From the NCBI GenBank assembly GCA_035235625.1, contig CP141141.1, positions 16,365,968 through 16,429,967 on the forward strand: a stretch of 64,000 nt of DNA, read 5' to 3'. This stretch comes from Saururus chinensis. Its lineage: Eukaryota > Streptophyta > Magnoliopsida > Piperales > Saururaceae. Both the position numbers and the translations under genes were made by a program. This document shows, in pieces, positions 45,199-56,800 of the stretch. Each line of letters opens with the position of its first letter. The first letter of the stretch is position 1. Below the pieces are notes generated by a model that was not told the origin of the DNA, made no database searches, and was given only the letters and a program-made list of their open reading frames with translations.

Positions 45199-48075
45199 AT
45201 CACGCCCCGGCACTGCCCGACCCGAGCCGAACCTAGTCCAAGGGCCGGACCAATGCACGGGGGCGACGGATTGAAACGATTGAGGAAAATAGCGAAATAC
45301 TTGTGCCCCAACTATGGGCAATCTAATTTACGGAGTTTACACTCTACTTTGACTAAGAGTAAATAGGTAGAACCAAAAGAGTTAAACTCTAAATTAAACC
45401 ATAATCTCAAACCCACATACTAATAATTCATAGCCACACACTTGGCTCCAAAACAAGTCTCAAAGAAACTAAAGACATAGTATATCAAAAATCTAAGACA
45501 AGGGTCATCCACAAGGTCCTAACATCAAAACATGATAAACGAAGAGACATGCAAAACTAGGAGCCTCCACGACTACTCCCAAGCTCTCTCCGACCTTTCC
45601 TCATATATAGGATCTTGTCCGTCTGCGTGTCACGCCACGCAGCCCCAAAACAAAACAAGAAAGTAGGATGAGTTTAAAAACTCAATAATTGTTTGAATAT
45701 AATTATAATCACCAGAAAATAACGGTATAGCAATGAAGCAAATCAAATCTAAGATTAACATGTTATACCACGTTCTGATCTCACATTCATATCACATAAA
45801 ACTGTATAATAGTGTCTTGATCACATCATTCCTGATCATGCATTCATATCACATAAACCTACATAATAGTGTCTCAATCACATCATTCTTAATCATGCAT
45901 TCATATCACATAAACCTGCATAATAGTGTCTCATTCACACTATTTCTGATTGTGCGTTCATATCACATCAAATTCCTTCACCCTGCACGATAAACGTGTC
46001 AAACACATGATACACAATCATGCATAGCATTCATAATAGACATGCATCAATACAAATGGTGAATGCCTTCATCAAGGAGTAAACACAAGTATTGCCACAC
46101 AAGTAAGAAGTGGTCAAGGCTACGAAGGCAAGGCACGGTCAAATTTCCACACAGGAAATGTAAAAGAGTCAGGGTTGTCAATCCCTAAAGCTGCTCGCCC
46201 TGGACGATCCTGGCCAAGGATATCCCATTCTCACACAGAGAATCCAGAGCATGGGTGTTCGCCTAGGGACATCTCCTACGGAGGGGAGAGCCCGAATTCC
46301 CACACAAGAAACCCTAGAACACGTGGTAGCGGGTGCACATGGCATACCACTCTGGATTCTCAGGGTCCAGTTGACATTCATAATAATCTCAAATCCGCAA
46401 GACAAGTACACAACTCGTCCCCACATAATTCTATTTAACTAGACTCAACCCGGGGAGTATACACGTTCCACACAGGAACTTAAATCGAAAACATGTCCTT
46501 TCGGACCAACCAAGTTTCGATTAATTCACCGAGCGATTAATCTGACACGCAATCTCAAGCATTGCATACCATCGATTAATTTCGGTTAAACATTAGTAAA
46601 ACTTCGTCTATTAATAACGATCCATGATGCATGCTAACATGATACATCCGTGAGCAAGACCTACGTGGATTCCAACACATGGAACGTGGTCCTAATCAGT
46701 CCCCTCATGCATAATAATCACATCATAATTAACTACAATGTCATAGTAGATTTCTCATACGTGTGTGTTCATGCTTATCCTAAGCATACAATCAATGTTT
46801 TGATATAAACTCACAAGGCAACTTATGCATGTCTAACACATTTGAAATAACGAATTCAAACTGAAATCAAGACAAAATCCACCATAAAACTTAAAATCCC
46901 TCAATGTAGAATCGAATGCTCATTCCCACAAACATGATTTTCCACACAATAAGCCACAACATGATCATATCAATTTTCCATAAACCATCCATATTATAAG
47001 AGAACACATCTCATCATTTGCTATATAACATCCCTACTGGAAACACATGCTAATCACAAGAATTTCAACATTCTAAGTTCCAACGTACTTCAATATCAAC
47101 ATGTATGATTATCAACACAATATGATGCTACAAAACCACACCTATACATAATCCATACACTTTCATCATCAATTCCACACCTCTAGTAGCCCAATTCAAC
47201 ATAATACACTTTCCATAACCATTAGAAACATTAAATGGAGTAAAAATATTGAAACGAGCATAAATTCGAAAATAGCAAACCTGTAGTGTAGCCGTTTGAA
47301 CGCCCTGCAAGGCCGTTCGATCGACTATACAGGAAATCAGTAGTAAATGCAGTGTTGCCAATCGATCGCCCTAGTAAGTCGTTTGATCGCCAACACAACA
47401 GTTTTGACTTTCTTCTTCATTTCAAATTTCAAAATTGAGACTTCATTAAAACAACTTAAAACCTTCATATATATACCCAAATACCATTAAAACTTCACCA
47501 AACCTTCCAGAATGTTAATCTACACCATCTAAAGGAAAAACCCTAAGAAATTGAAATAAAAAATTAACATTTATTAATCACACCATTAAAACACTAAATC
47601 AAACAAAACCTATTCTAAATAAACCATAAAAATCGAGATTTTACCATAAAAAAATTGAGATTTGAAGACCCATTACCTTGTCGCTTATTTAGATTCGGAT
47701 TTGACTTTCACCCTTCTTGGAAACCTTCCAAAAATATAGTGTCTAAGTTAAACTCCATTAGAAATCGATTTAACATTGAAAACCTTGAAGAGATCTTAGA
47801 TCTATGGTTTGTTAAGCATAAAAAACGAGTTTTGATAAGTAGGGTTTGAAGTAAGGGAGTAAATCAGTGTCTTTGATACTTGAAATCGAATCAAATCAAA
47901 GGGAAAATGATAGATTAAGAATGGATTAGGAGAAAATCCAGGGTTTAAGCTTAATTAAGGAAGAACATACCTTAATCCCTTCTAATCTGGGCCTAATTGG
48001 GGAACTAGGCCTTAATCACCTCCTCCCAGCCTATTCCCAAAATAAAAATGGCTCAGCCCTTTTTCCATTTATAGT
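45199..48075 (-). repeat. LTR-like repeat inserted in the MULE-2 transposase
   Basis: Its left border reads TATCACGCCCCGG, the complement of the CGGGGCGTGA(C/T)A ends seen in the other LTR-like repeats of the window. The right border is near 48075 (GGGCATCA). MULE-2 resumes there with acidic transposase sequence homologous to MULE-1 2890-3020. No target duplication was found, and the transposase DNA-binding part that should lie here is missing, so the insertion was accompanied or followed by deletion. No gene is recognised; an internal 57-bp tandem repeat lies at 45774-45970. Confidence 0.55.
45774..45970. repeat. 57-bp tandem repeat, about 3.5 copies
   Basis: ATTCATATCACATAAA recurs at 45785, 45842 and 45899, and in altered form near 45956. 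The period is exactly 57 bp, and units share GTGTCT(C/T) and ATAATAGTG cores. Confidence 0.9.
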
Positions 48076-49016
48076 AGGGCATCATCCCCCTCGCCGTCAA
48101 CCATCTCTTGAGCGATTTCTTCACCTCTAACCCCTTCTACATTCATGTCAAAATCTTCTCCACTTACTTCATCAATATTATCTTCACCTTCATTAGCCTC
48201 ATTTTCATCAATATCTTCACCGTGGACATATCCCCCCTACATATAAACATCGCATATGTATTAAATTTCATATGCCTAAAAAAGTTATATTCATTTATAA
48301 ATATATATTTCACCTTTGATTGGATGGTCCAGCATCGGTATGACCAACATACGTGTAGGGGTAATGAATATCCATCGAACTTTGTGTTTCATACCATGCA
48401 CCGCCTTGAGACATTTGAACGCTAAATGGATCGTGTGCATGCATCGTGGACCATCCATATTACACACAAAATCTCAAATTTTAGCTAAACGTATTTTTAT
48501 TAATAATTATAAGATTCAAAACGTATTCACAACTAAATCAACCTTACCTCCAATTAGGTCCACTTCCATCGTAAATAGGGGCAGACGACCTATGACGTTT
48601 ATTTGAAGCTACAGTCATAGATAAATTCCCTTCTTCTTCGTCGTCTACCGGCATTTGCATATGCCTTTTATTGGTCACATTTCTATCCGAGCTCCTACGT
48701 GAGCTCCTATGTAAACTACTTCGCCTTTCACTAGGCACTCGGGCCTCTTTTTCGAGAAATAACTCAAAAGAAATTACGTGACGTGAGTGGTGAAACATAA
48801 AACGCAATGATGATGAATGATGATGCATATTAATGTCATCCTCGATGCGTACGACGGAATATTACATTTGATAGTAATTTTCCATCTTCTTCGATCCCAC
48901 CCAACCTTGTTTGCTAATTGCATCTCAAATTCATCATACGTCGACGGTTTCTTAATTAATAATCCTTCCATGCGTCCGTCATAGGTAAGTAAAAAACTAA
49001 CCAATTCTTGTGCCAT
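48075..49016 (-). pseudogene. MULE-2 transposase N-terminal part
   Basis: The open frame from 49016 starts MAQELVSFLLTYDGRMEGLL and continues STYDEFEMQLANKVGWD, matching the opening of plant MULE transposases (V.F...YDG.W......TY.E....L). After a frameshift near 48850 it reads VRIEDDINMHHHSSSL and FELFLEKEARVP (48828-48544). An intron-like gap follows (about 48540-48240), then an acidic stretch rich in Glu and Asp (EDIDENEANEGEDN) at about 48220-48080. The frameshift and missing continuation make it a pseudogene. Confidence 0.7.
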
Positions 49017-49837
49017 TTCTATTCAATTAATTCATAAACAATAAATTAAATTAATATTAGATTAAGCAAACTAATACTAACATCTACCCTAACCAAACTA
49101 TTGCTAACACATATTCTCTATTAAATTAACCTTTGATTTTAAATAAAAATGTCAATCAATAGAGGCATAAAATACCACAACAATATTCCAATAGATTTAC
49201 CAAGTATATAAGCATATCATGAAGACTTTAAATTAATGAGCAAATTTCCTAATCAATGAAATTACACAATTGATGCGATAAAGCATTCAATGTTACAAAC
49301 AATATAAGTGGTAAAAAAAAGCAACTAAAGCCACTCAACAAAAAATGCTCATTTTTAACTAAACCATCCAAATCACATGTTACACCAAAATACCGAATTA
49401 ATGTCACAAACCATGCAATGTCACAAACCATAATCTCTAGACACGCAGCAAATATTTAATTTAAGCACATACTTTCAATCAACACACTTTTAAAGCAATT
49501 ATTAAAATAAATGAAAGAATTAGGGTACCACGGAATGGGTGCGAAATTGGCGTGGTTAGAATGGGGGCCGACGGCAAAGGCGGCGGGCCGGAGAAGGCGA
49601 GACTGGCGGCGGGCCGGACGACAGAAGCCTGGAGACAGCAGAGCGGAATGCTGGCTCGGCAGGAAGAAATGACTAGAAAACTAACTGGAAACCCGACTGG
49701 AGGCGAAGCGGATTCACGAGTTAAAACGACGATGATTTCGTCGTTCTGAACGACGAAATCAACTTACGGTGATTTCATCGTTTAGAAACGACGAAATCAG
49801 TATTGTTGCCGAGACCAAAGGACGAAATGGGACAAGT
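49017..49837 (-). other. MULE-2 5' leader region
   Basis: AT-rich 49020-49540, then a GC-rich block (49545-49725) that could be an untranslated first exon or promoter of the transposase. From 49735 there are two more palindromes of the terminal-repeat type (TTTCGTCGTTC...GAACGACGAAA) that have no mate in the left terminal repeat. Confidence 0.4.
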
Positions 49838-50133
49838 GTAGCAATTTCGTCGTTCAGAATGATGAAATTAGCTTAAGTTGATTTTGTTGTTTTGAACGAC
49901 AAAACCGGGTCAACTTAAAACGGTTTCGTCATTTAGAAGGATGAAATCGGCTTAAAACCAATTTCGTCCTTCTAAACGATGAAATCAACTTAAAAATTAA
50001 AAAAAAAAAACCACGCAGGCGCCAGATGCTTGGCTGGTGCCTGTGTGGCAAAAAGGAGCACCACTTTGGGAATTCCCAAAGTGGTTTATTTTGGTAAATA
50101 TTTTATTATTATTATTATTTATATAATTTTCCC
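49838..50133. repeat. Right terminal inverted repeat of MULE-2
   Basis: Reverse complement of 41191-41485 with about 85-90% apparent identity. It contains the same CCACTTTGGG stem, ACGCAGGCGCC block and TTTCGTC/GACGAAA palindromes, and ends TTTTCCC at 50133 followed by the exact target duplication TATTATTTA. Confidence 0.92.
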
Positions 50134-50502
50134 TATTATTTATATTAAAAAATATATGCAAATAAATATATATTATAGAAATAATTTTAAAATTAAATAT
50201 GTATTTATAACATATTACTAATATATGACATAGATATAATTACATGTAAGTACCAATATAGTCTAATACCATGATATTACACTAAGGGAAGTGTTTTCCA
50301 TGCTCCTTGCTCACTGTGAGCCGACTGCAAGGAACGCATGTCAATCATTCATTTTTAAGGGTGAACACGATAGCGTAAACAGTACTTACACTAACATGTG
50401 TTAGCATGTGCACTGTTGATCTCAAAAATAGATGTTTTACATGTGCTCCTTACACTCAGTTCACTGTTAAAGCGAAGCATGAAAAATGTTTCTTACAATA
50501 AA
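50134..50502. other. Spacer between MULE-2 and the solo LTR
   Basis: Starts with the right target duplication. At 50287-50495 the left edge GTGTTTTCCATGCTCC and the right edge AGCATGAAAAATGTTTC are imperfectly complementary, so a small MITE is possible. No gene. Confidence 0.35.
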
Positions 50503-50851
50503 TGTAACACCCCGACCTGGAAAACCCAACCCGGACTGGGGGTTATTCAGAAAAAAATCAAAGTGTATTGATGAAACAGAAAAATTAAAACCATACTGAC
50601 CAGGAGCGGCAAACTCTGAGTGCGAAAGTCATAACGTTTATCCACGCACTATAGAACTTTAACGTTCTGTTATGCGTAGATTTATACAAACATATTTTAT
50701 AACTAATTTGGATCAGGCCAGTGTTATCATACCATTGGTTGCCTACATACGTATTGAATATCATCTTTGACGTTATTCCAATACGATCAGATCGGAATAT
50801 AGTTCTGCCTATTGGCTATTACATGCATCACGCATTAGAAAATCATATATG

Positions 50852-50954
<103 letters not shown>

Positions 50955-51479
50955 TTATATATACGAATAAATTATTCAAAATTAGACAAAAATATCACAA
51001 AAAAATAGTCAAACAGAAGCTCATAAAACAGCAAAAATACATATCTCACTCTATCGTAGAAGTGAGCAGAATATTATTTCAATCACACGTCACTCTATCA
51101 CATAGCAGTAGCCAAACACAAAATAGAGTAGATCGGATCATATTAGATCACATCAGATCATATTAAATTATATCAAATTTCATCTGACCATACCGACCAT
51201 ATTAGATCATATCGAAGCATATCAAATCACAGTAGAGCATTTCATAGCAGATCGGATTACAACAACATACATTAGCATATATCAGATCATAACAAATCAT
51301 ATATCTTAATTAATATATTAATATTACAAATTAAGATGTGCATGCATATAAATTATATTAAATTGCATGGTCAGAAAAGCTCACTCCCCTGCAATTTCAG
51401 AAATAGCGACGTTTGGAGTTGCTCGTTTCCTAAGGGCGTACTTCCTTTCAAGTTCAGAGATGGCTGGTAGAACCTCCTC

Positions 51480-51890
51480 TAACTCGGGAACATCTTTCTC
51501 ATTACATCTGAAGGCGGCAGACATAACCCCCCTACCCGGAGACACTTTTCTCTTTCTGTGCTCGTAGGTTGCGGACAGAATTTCCCCTTAACCCGAGACG
51601 CTTCACACTTCCTGTGCCCATTGGCGGCAGATAGAAACTCCCCTACCCGGAGACACTTTTCTCTTTCTATGCCCATAGGCTGCAGACAGAACCTCCCCTA
51701 TATCCGAAGATGTTTCTCTCACTACGTGGCCCTTTAGTGGAGGTCAGAGCATCTCCTACTCGGGGCCACTTCCCTCATGGTGGCCCGATGACGGAAGACG
51801 AAACCTCCCCTTATTCCGAGTCATTTCTCTTTCCTCGAGGCTATAGTGTGACAGGTAGAGTCTCATCTTGCCCCGGGGCATTTCCCCCTT
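51480..51890. repeat. Degenerate tandem repeat of GGCGGCAGA...ACCCGGAGACACTT units
   Basis: About five to six ~75-80-bp units sharing (A/G)GGC(G/T)GCAGA(C/T)A, CCCCTA and CCCGGAGACACTTTTCTCTTTC cores. They lie within the solo LTR. Confidence 0.6.
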
Positions 51891-52580
51891 AAAGAGATGT
51901 TAACTCGAGGAATGGACACTTCCATTGCATAGAATACCCTCAAATTAGCTAAGAACGCCTTTTAAACGAAAGAAAACGAACTAAAAACAACCCCAAAAAC
52001 TCCTAAAGTTTGGACGAAAATGAGATTTTATAAGAAAATGGCATGCGAGTGTATGGAGGAAGGCGGAATACGCGCACACACATGCGTCATGTGGCACATT
52101 TTGAATGGACCTGCGTCGCACGAATGGCCATGATCGTGCAACGCATCTACAGCTCGACAGCTCCAACTCTGGCTTGGCTAGTTGACATCATCTATTTTGT
52201 CCTTTCTTTAATATTTTATTATTATTTCATTCAAATACAATTCAAACTTCAAAACGTGATAATTTCTTACCCCGAAGTTGGAAATCATGCATTCTTAGTA
52301 CTGATGGACTCGTATCAACGAGCCCTTCGAAACTAGACCTCACATGGGTAAGTTATCTCGCACTTTTAAAGTAGATCCTACCCATGTGGCACACTTCCCG
52401 AAGTCATAACTTTCGTTTTCGGCCTCCGTTTTGCATGTTCTTTGATTCGTTGCACTCGTTACTTTAAGTTTTAATTAAATAGCAGAATTTTATCCCGTAA
52501 ACCCCTTAAAATTTAACAAAAATTATATAATTACCCCTAACCCTCTTAGGTTAAATATAATCGGAACATTGGGCGTCACA

Positions 52581-53875
52581 ATAAAATACCTAATCTCTTC
52601 TAAAGTTTAAAACAAAAACTGAGGAAATAACATAATGTTCTAACCCAAAAGTAATGTTCTCTCTCTCTCTCTATATATATATATATACTTTTTTAGATTT
52701 ATACTTGAGACCATTTGTGAAGCTTATGTTAAATTTTTATTCAACTTTATGGTTTGCTATTAATAATGTCTTGTGAGAAGAATGAAACATATGAAGTTGA
52801 ATCAATGAGAAGGATGTTGGATTTTGTTGTAGTTAGAAGGGAAGCAAGTCAGCCAATAGGATCATGATGTTGCTGCTAGATATGGATTAGCTCAAAAGGG
52901 TTGTTATGGCTGAATGATTGTTCAAGAAGAATTTTGCTAACAAGGGAAAGCAAGAGCTAAGGTCATCAAGGTGCTAGTGTTGGAAGAGAGATTCGAGATC
53001 AGATGCATGAATTCATTGGAAATGAAGAGGAAAAGTTGTGAATTTACTAGAGTGCAAAAGATAGCGCAAGAGGAAGAATCGGGTTCTAGTGGAACCCAAT
53101 GTTGGTACAAAAATGAAGATGGGTCTAGCACTCTCGCCAATTAATAAAATAGACTTTAATGAATAGAAAAGCTAATAAATACCCACCTCTAACCCTTTAA
53201 ATAGTAACCGGCAGTATAATAGCATAACAATTTTTTGCCACAAATAAAATTTTGAAGATGCATAGTGCAGAGTTCAAGTAGTCAAAATCATTTAAATTAA
53301 ACTTTCCTAGCTAGCATGTCTTATATAAGATTCAGTGTGTTAAACAAAAAAGGAACAATAATAACTTTTTAGTGGTTGCAAAAAGAAGGCTAAAACATTA
53401 GTTGGGCTTTGCACTTTGCATATTTTCTCCTTTGATGAATTAAATGCTAAATAATTGAAGTAACCAATTAACCTTAATGTATGACCTAGACATCCAATAT
53501 TAGGGTATTTATTATTATTTATTACCCAGACATTCATATGCTTTAAATATATAATTTCTATGTTTTTCATTTTTTTTGGTTTAAAGCTAGGTCAGGCATG
53601 GGCTTGTGAATAACAATTCGAGTTCAAGCCTAATAAACCAAATACTGAGTTCAGCTCGGCTCAGCTCGTTAACACCCTGGCTAAAAGTAGATTACAATTA
53701 ATTTTCCGACTCAAAATTTACAACTTCTGTTTCTTATTCAGCTTCCAATTGGAAAAGGACTGTGCACATTGTAGTGCATTGTTTTATCACTCCTTGTATA
53801 TTACACCGATTACATGCTCCCTCAAAAAATGATCAATCAACCTGGAGATATTCTTAACTTACAATATGTAATGGC
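52581..53875. other. Intergenic region 3' of the LACS gene
   Basis: (CT)n(AT)n at 52660-52687; an A/G-rich stretch with no sure coding frame at 52780-53150; a CTCGGCTCAGCTCG repeat at 53620-53680 like that at 40975-41155. The last ~200 bp probably contain the 3' UTR of the synthetase gene. Confidence 0.4.
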
Positions 53876-56800
53876 CTAAGACGATGAGTCTGATCTAGAA
53901 ATCTCCAGGTACATATCAGATAATGCTTTGGAAAAGTACTCCTTCATTTGTGGCCTCTTGATCTAAACGGGAAAAAATTGCAAAATTAAAATTTCCGAAG
54001 TTTGCATTGAGGGTCATGATTAAAAGTGACTTATCCTGGCACAGAAGAAAAGGTTTTGGCAAAACTAAAAAGCTTGCACTAATCTATTATGAATTATCTA
54101 GATTTAAAATTATCTCTCACCTTAAAGGTTGGAGTCAGAAGGCCATTTTCCAATGTAAAAGGTTCCGCAACTAAAGTAACAGCTTTTGCAAATTCAAAAC
54201 CTCTTAACTGCACATCAATAATGAAGAAATAGAAGATTAACAAAAGGAAAATTAGCAAAGAATTTAGTTGATTTGATATAAAAGAATACCAAATTTGAAC
54301 AAGATATACACCTGAGCTTCATTCCCTATATTGTCCATCTCAGCAAGCACAGCCGCCCTCACTCTTGGATCATTACATAACTGTTGCAAGTCTTGATACT
54401 GCATCCATGAACAGAAGATATCAACTAGTGACCAGCTAACATTCCATATTTAAATCAACATCTGCTTGAAAGCATTTCCGCACAATTAAACATGAACTTG
54501 ATTAACAGATAAGATTGACAAACACTTGAAAACAGTAGCCTCCGCAGACAAATGGTACTATAACAACAATTAGAATTTAGCATGTCTTGTATGCAGGACA
54601 AGAACACATCATTGTCCTAGATAAAATTTGCCTTCAGCAACAAGAACACTACCATTCAATCTGGACATATATTTCTTAGCATGTCTTGTATGCGGAACAT
54701 CTTCAACACATCATTGTCCTAGATGAAATTTGCCTTCAGCAACAAGAACACTACCATTCAATCTGGACATATTTCTTAGCATGTCTTGTATGCTGAATGT
54801 CTTCAACACATCATTGTCCTAGATGATGCCTTAGCAACAAGAAGACTACCATTCAATCTGGACATATTTCTTAAACTTTAATGAACTTTTTTGTTTGTTG
54901 AGACATTACATCTTTTTATAACAATTTTGGGTAGCTGAAAATAATTAGACTTCACGAATAATGCGTAATAACTATGTATAGGCAGCTAGCACAAATGTCA
55001 TAGTGTGTCCATCAAATTCAACTGCAGATGAAGTGAAGAGCAAGAAAAGAACCTTAATTCCTTCGGACAATGCCCAGGCCTTCAATACATCCGGATCAAC
55101 TGAGACAACTGCTACTAATGAGGAGTTTAGGCTGTCACCTGTAACCAAATGCTAAATAGCATTCACGAAATCCCCACAAGAACCTATTAGCCTGAATGAA
55201 TTTGTTTAAGAAACAAAGACTTACCATATATGAAACACTGTGAAACAAACTTGCACTTAGTGTACACATTTTCAATCTTCTCGGGCGCAATATATTCACC
55301 TTGGGCTAATTTAAATATATTCTTTTTCCTATCACAAATTCAAAGAGGTCAGACAATAACATAAAATATTAGAAAAAGAGATCTGCTGACCAAGTGCCTT
55401 AGATTCAGCAAACAAAAGCAAATATTACAAGTACTTTCTAAGGGAACAAGTACTAAGATAAGGCTGAAGGAGCAAACTTGATTTTCAACACAAGCTTAGA
55501 TCCTGAGCCTTCATCTGAAAACTTAAGGCTTTCTTTTGTGCTTTATTAATTTTGTGGTGAGCAGCATTGCATTACAATTACACTGTTTGAGAAAATTTAA
55601 TTTCGACCTAAACTAATTTGGCACCACATTTTTAATACTTCAATATTCAACAGGACCAACAGCTGTTACATCTTAAATGATTTAACAAAAGTTATGCCTT
55701 GCCCAATAGCTGAAAATTTTGCAAGCTATGGCATGAGCAGAGTAATTTTTTCTAAACATCTCTCACTCATCATGAATGTGATATGACCTTTAAGGATCAC
55801 ACCAAGTGGGGCCCAATCATCCATCGAGTGCCTTTCAACAATTAGTAGCCTAGGACATTAATTTCCTAGTTCTATTATGATTAAGTAGCTTACTTAATTT
55901 GATGTTCAATTAGAGGATGTTTTCCTTTCAAGTACAAATCCCTAATAGTGAAGGTTATGACCATAACTTAATGTAAATGGCTTATGCCAAAGGTAGGAAG
56001 AATCAACAAAGTTTAGTTTAGTTGAATTATGCAGTATATACTTTAGTCTGCCCCTTTTCCTCTTCATTCAGTTCCTCCCCTTTCTACCTCCTTAAGACCC
56101 TTTCCACCTACTTTTTCTAATAATTAATATGTAGTTCCATTGGACTACATCAGCAGGAGTGGTGTTTAGGATCAGACTCGTTCCACCCAAGATGCATTTA
56201 GACATGAGCACTCGACTTCCTCGTGATAGAATAGGCTGGAAAAGACATGCATAAACCACGACATCACAGAATCAATCAGGTAAAGAGATGGTGCTGACAG
56301 TTCGCCAGTATAACATGGAACACACAAGCACATATTTTGCATCACCAATAACCCCACTACATACAGCATTTTAAAGTAGGAAGCCAATTAATTCAAATAT
56401 TAGTTCTTGTAAATTAAGTATGTATGCCTACCTATCAATAATCTTCAAGCGTCCTCCAGGTAGCCACAAGCCAATATCTCCTGTATGAAGCCATCCATCA
56501 CCATCAAGAACTTCTCTCCTGTTCAATATGATTTGCTTGGTCAGCAAAATCTCTCACACAAAACAACACTTACCAAAGTTTTAGATTCAGAAGTAATAGA
56601 TTGAACACTCCCACTTTGACAGTTCACATTTCCATTGACCCAGTGGAGTCTTCTAAGCTCGTTAGTAACCTTTAACTTACTATAATATTGAAGCATAGGT
56701 CTAAACCTAAAATGAACTGACATAGAAATATAGAAATTTATGCAATGCAGTATGGTAATTGATGAATACGTTTGAACTTCATCCTTGTAGTATCCTTGAA

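Larger units (their letters stand above)
41191..50133 (-). mobile_element. MULE-2: Mutator-like element with transposase and PMD gene
   Basis: An 8.94-kb element with ~300-bp terminal inverted repeats and a perfect 9-bp target duplication. Contents on the minus strand from right to left: a GC-rich leader (about 49720-49540), transposase N-terminus (49016-48075), an inserted repeat (about 48075-45198), transposase catalytic domain, SWIM finger and zinc knuckle (45198-43985), then the PMD gene (43888-41698). It is the sister of MULE-1 (1777-10070), with the same ends, same gene order and same palindromes in the terminal repeats. Frameshifts and stops are present in both genes, so it is not autonomous as it stands. 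Confidence 0.92.

Noticed and set aside
46175-46442. Open frames on both strands at 46.2-46.4 kb
   Set aside because: Inside the LTR-like insert of MULE-2, in a slightly GC-rich tandem-like segment; no family resemblance.
52780-53150. Purine-rich stretch that looked coding on the plus strand
   Set aside because: Frame changes every few dozen bases and no motif could be identified.
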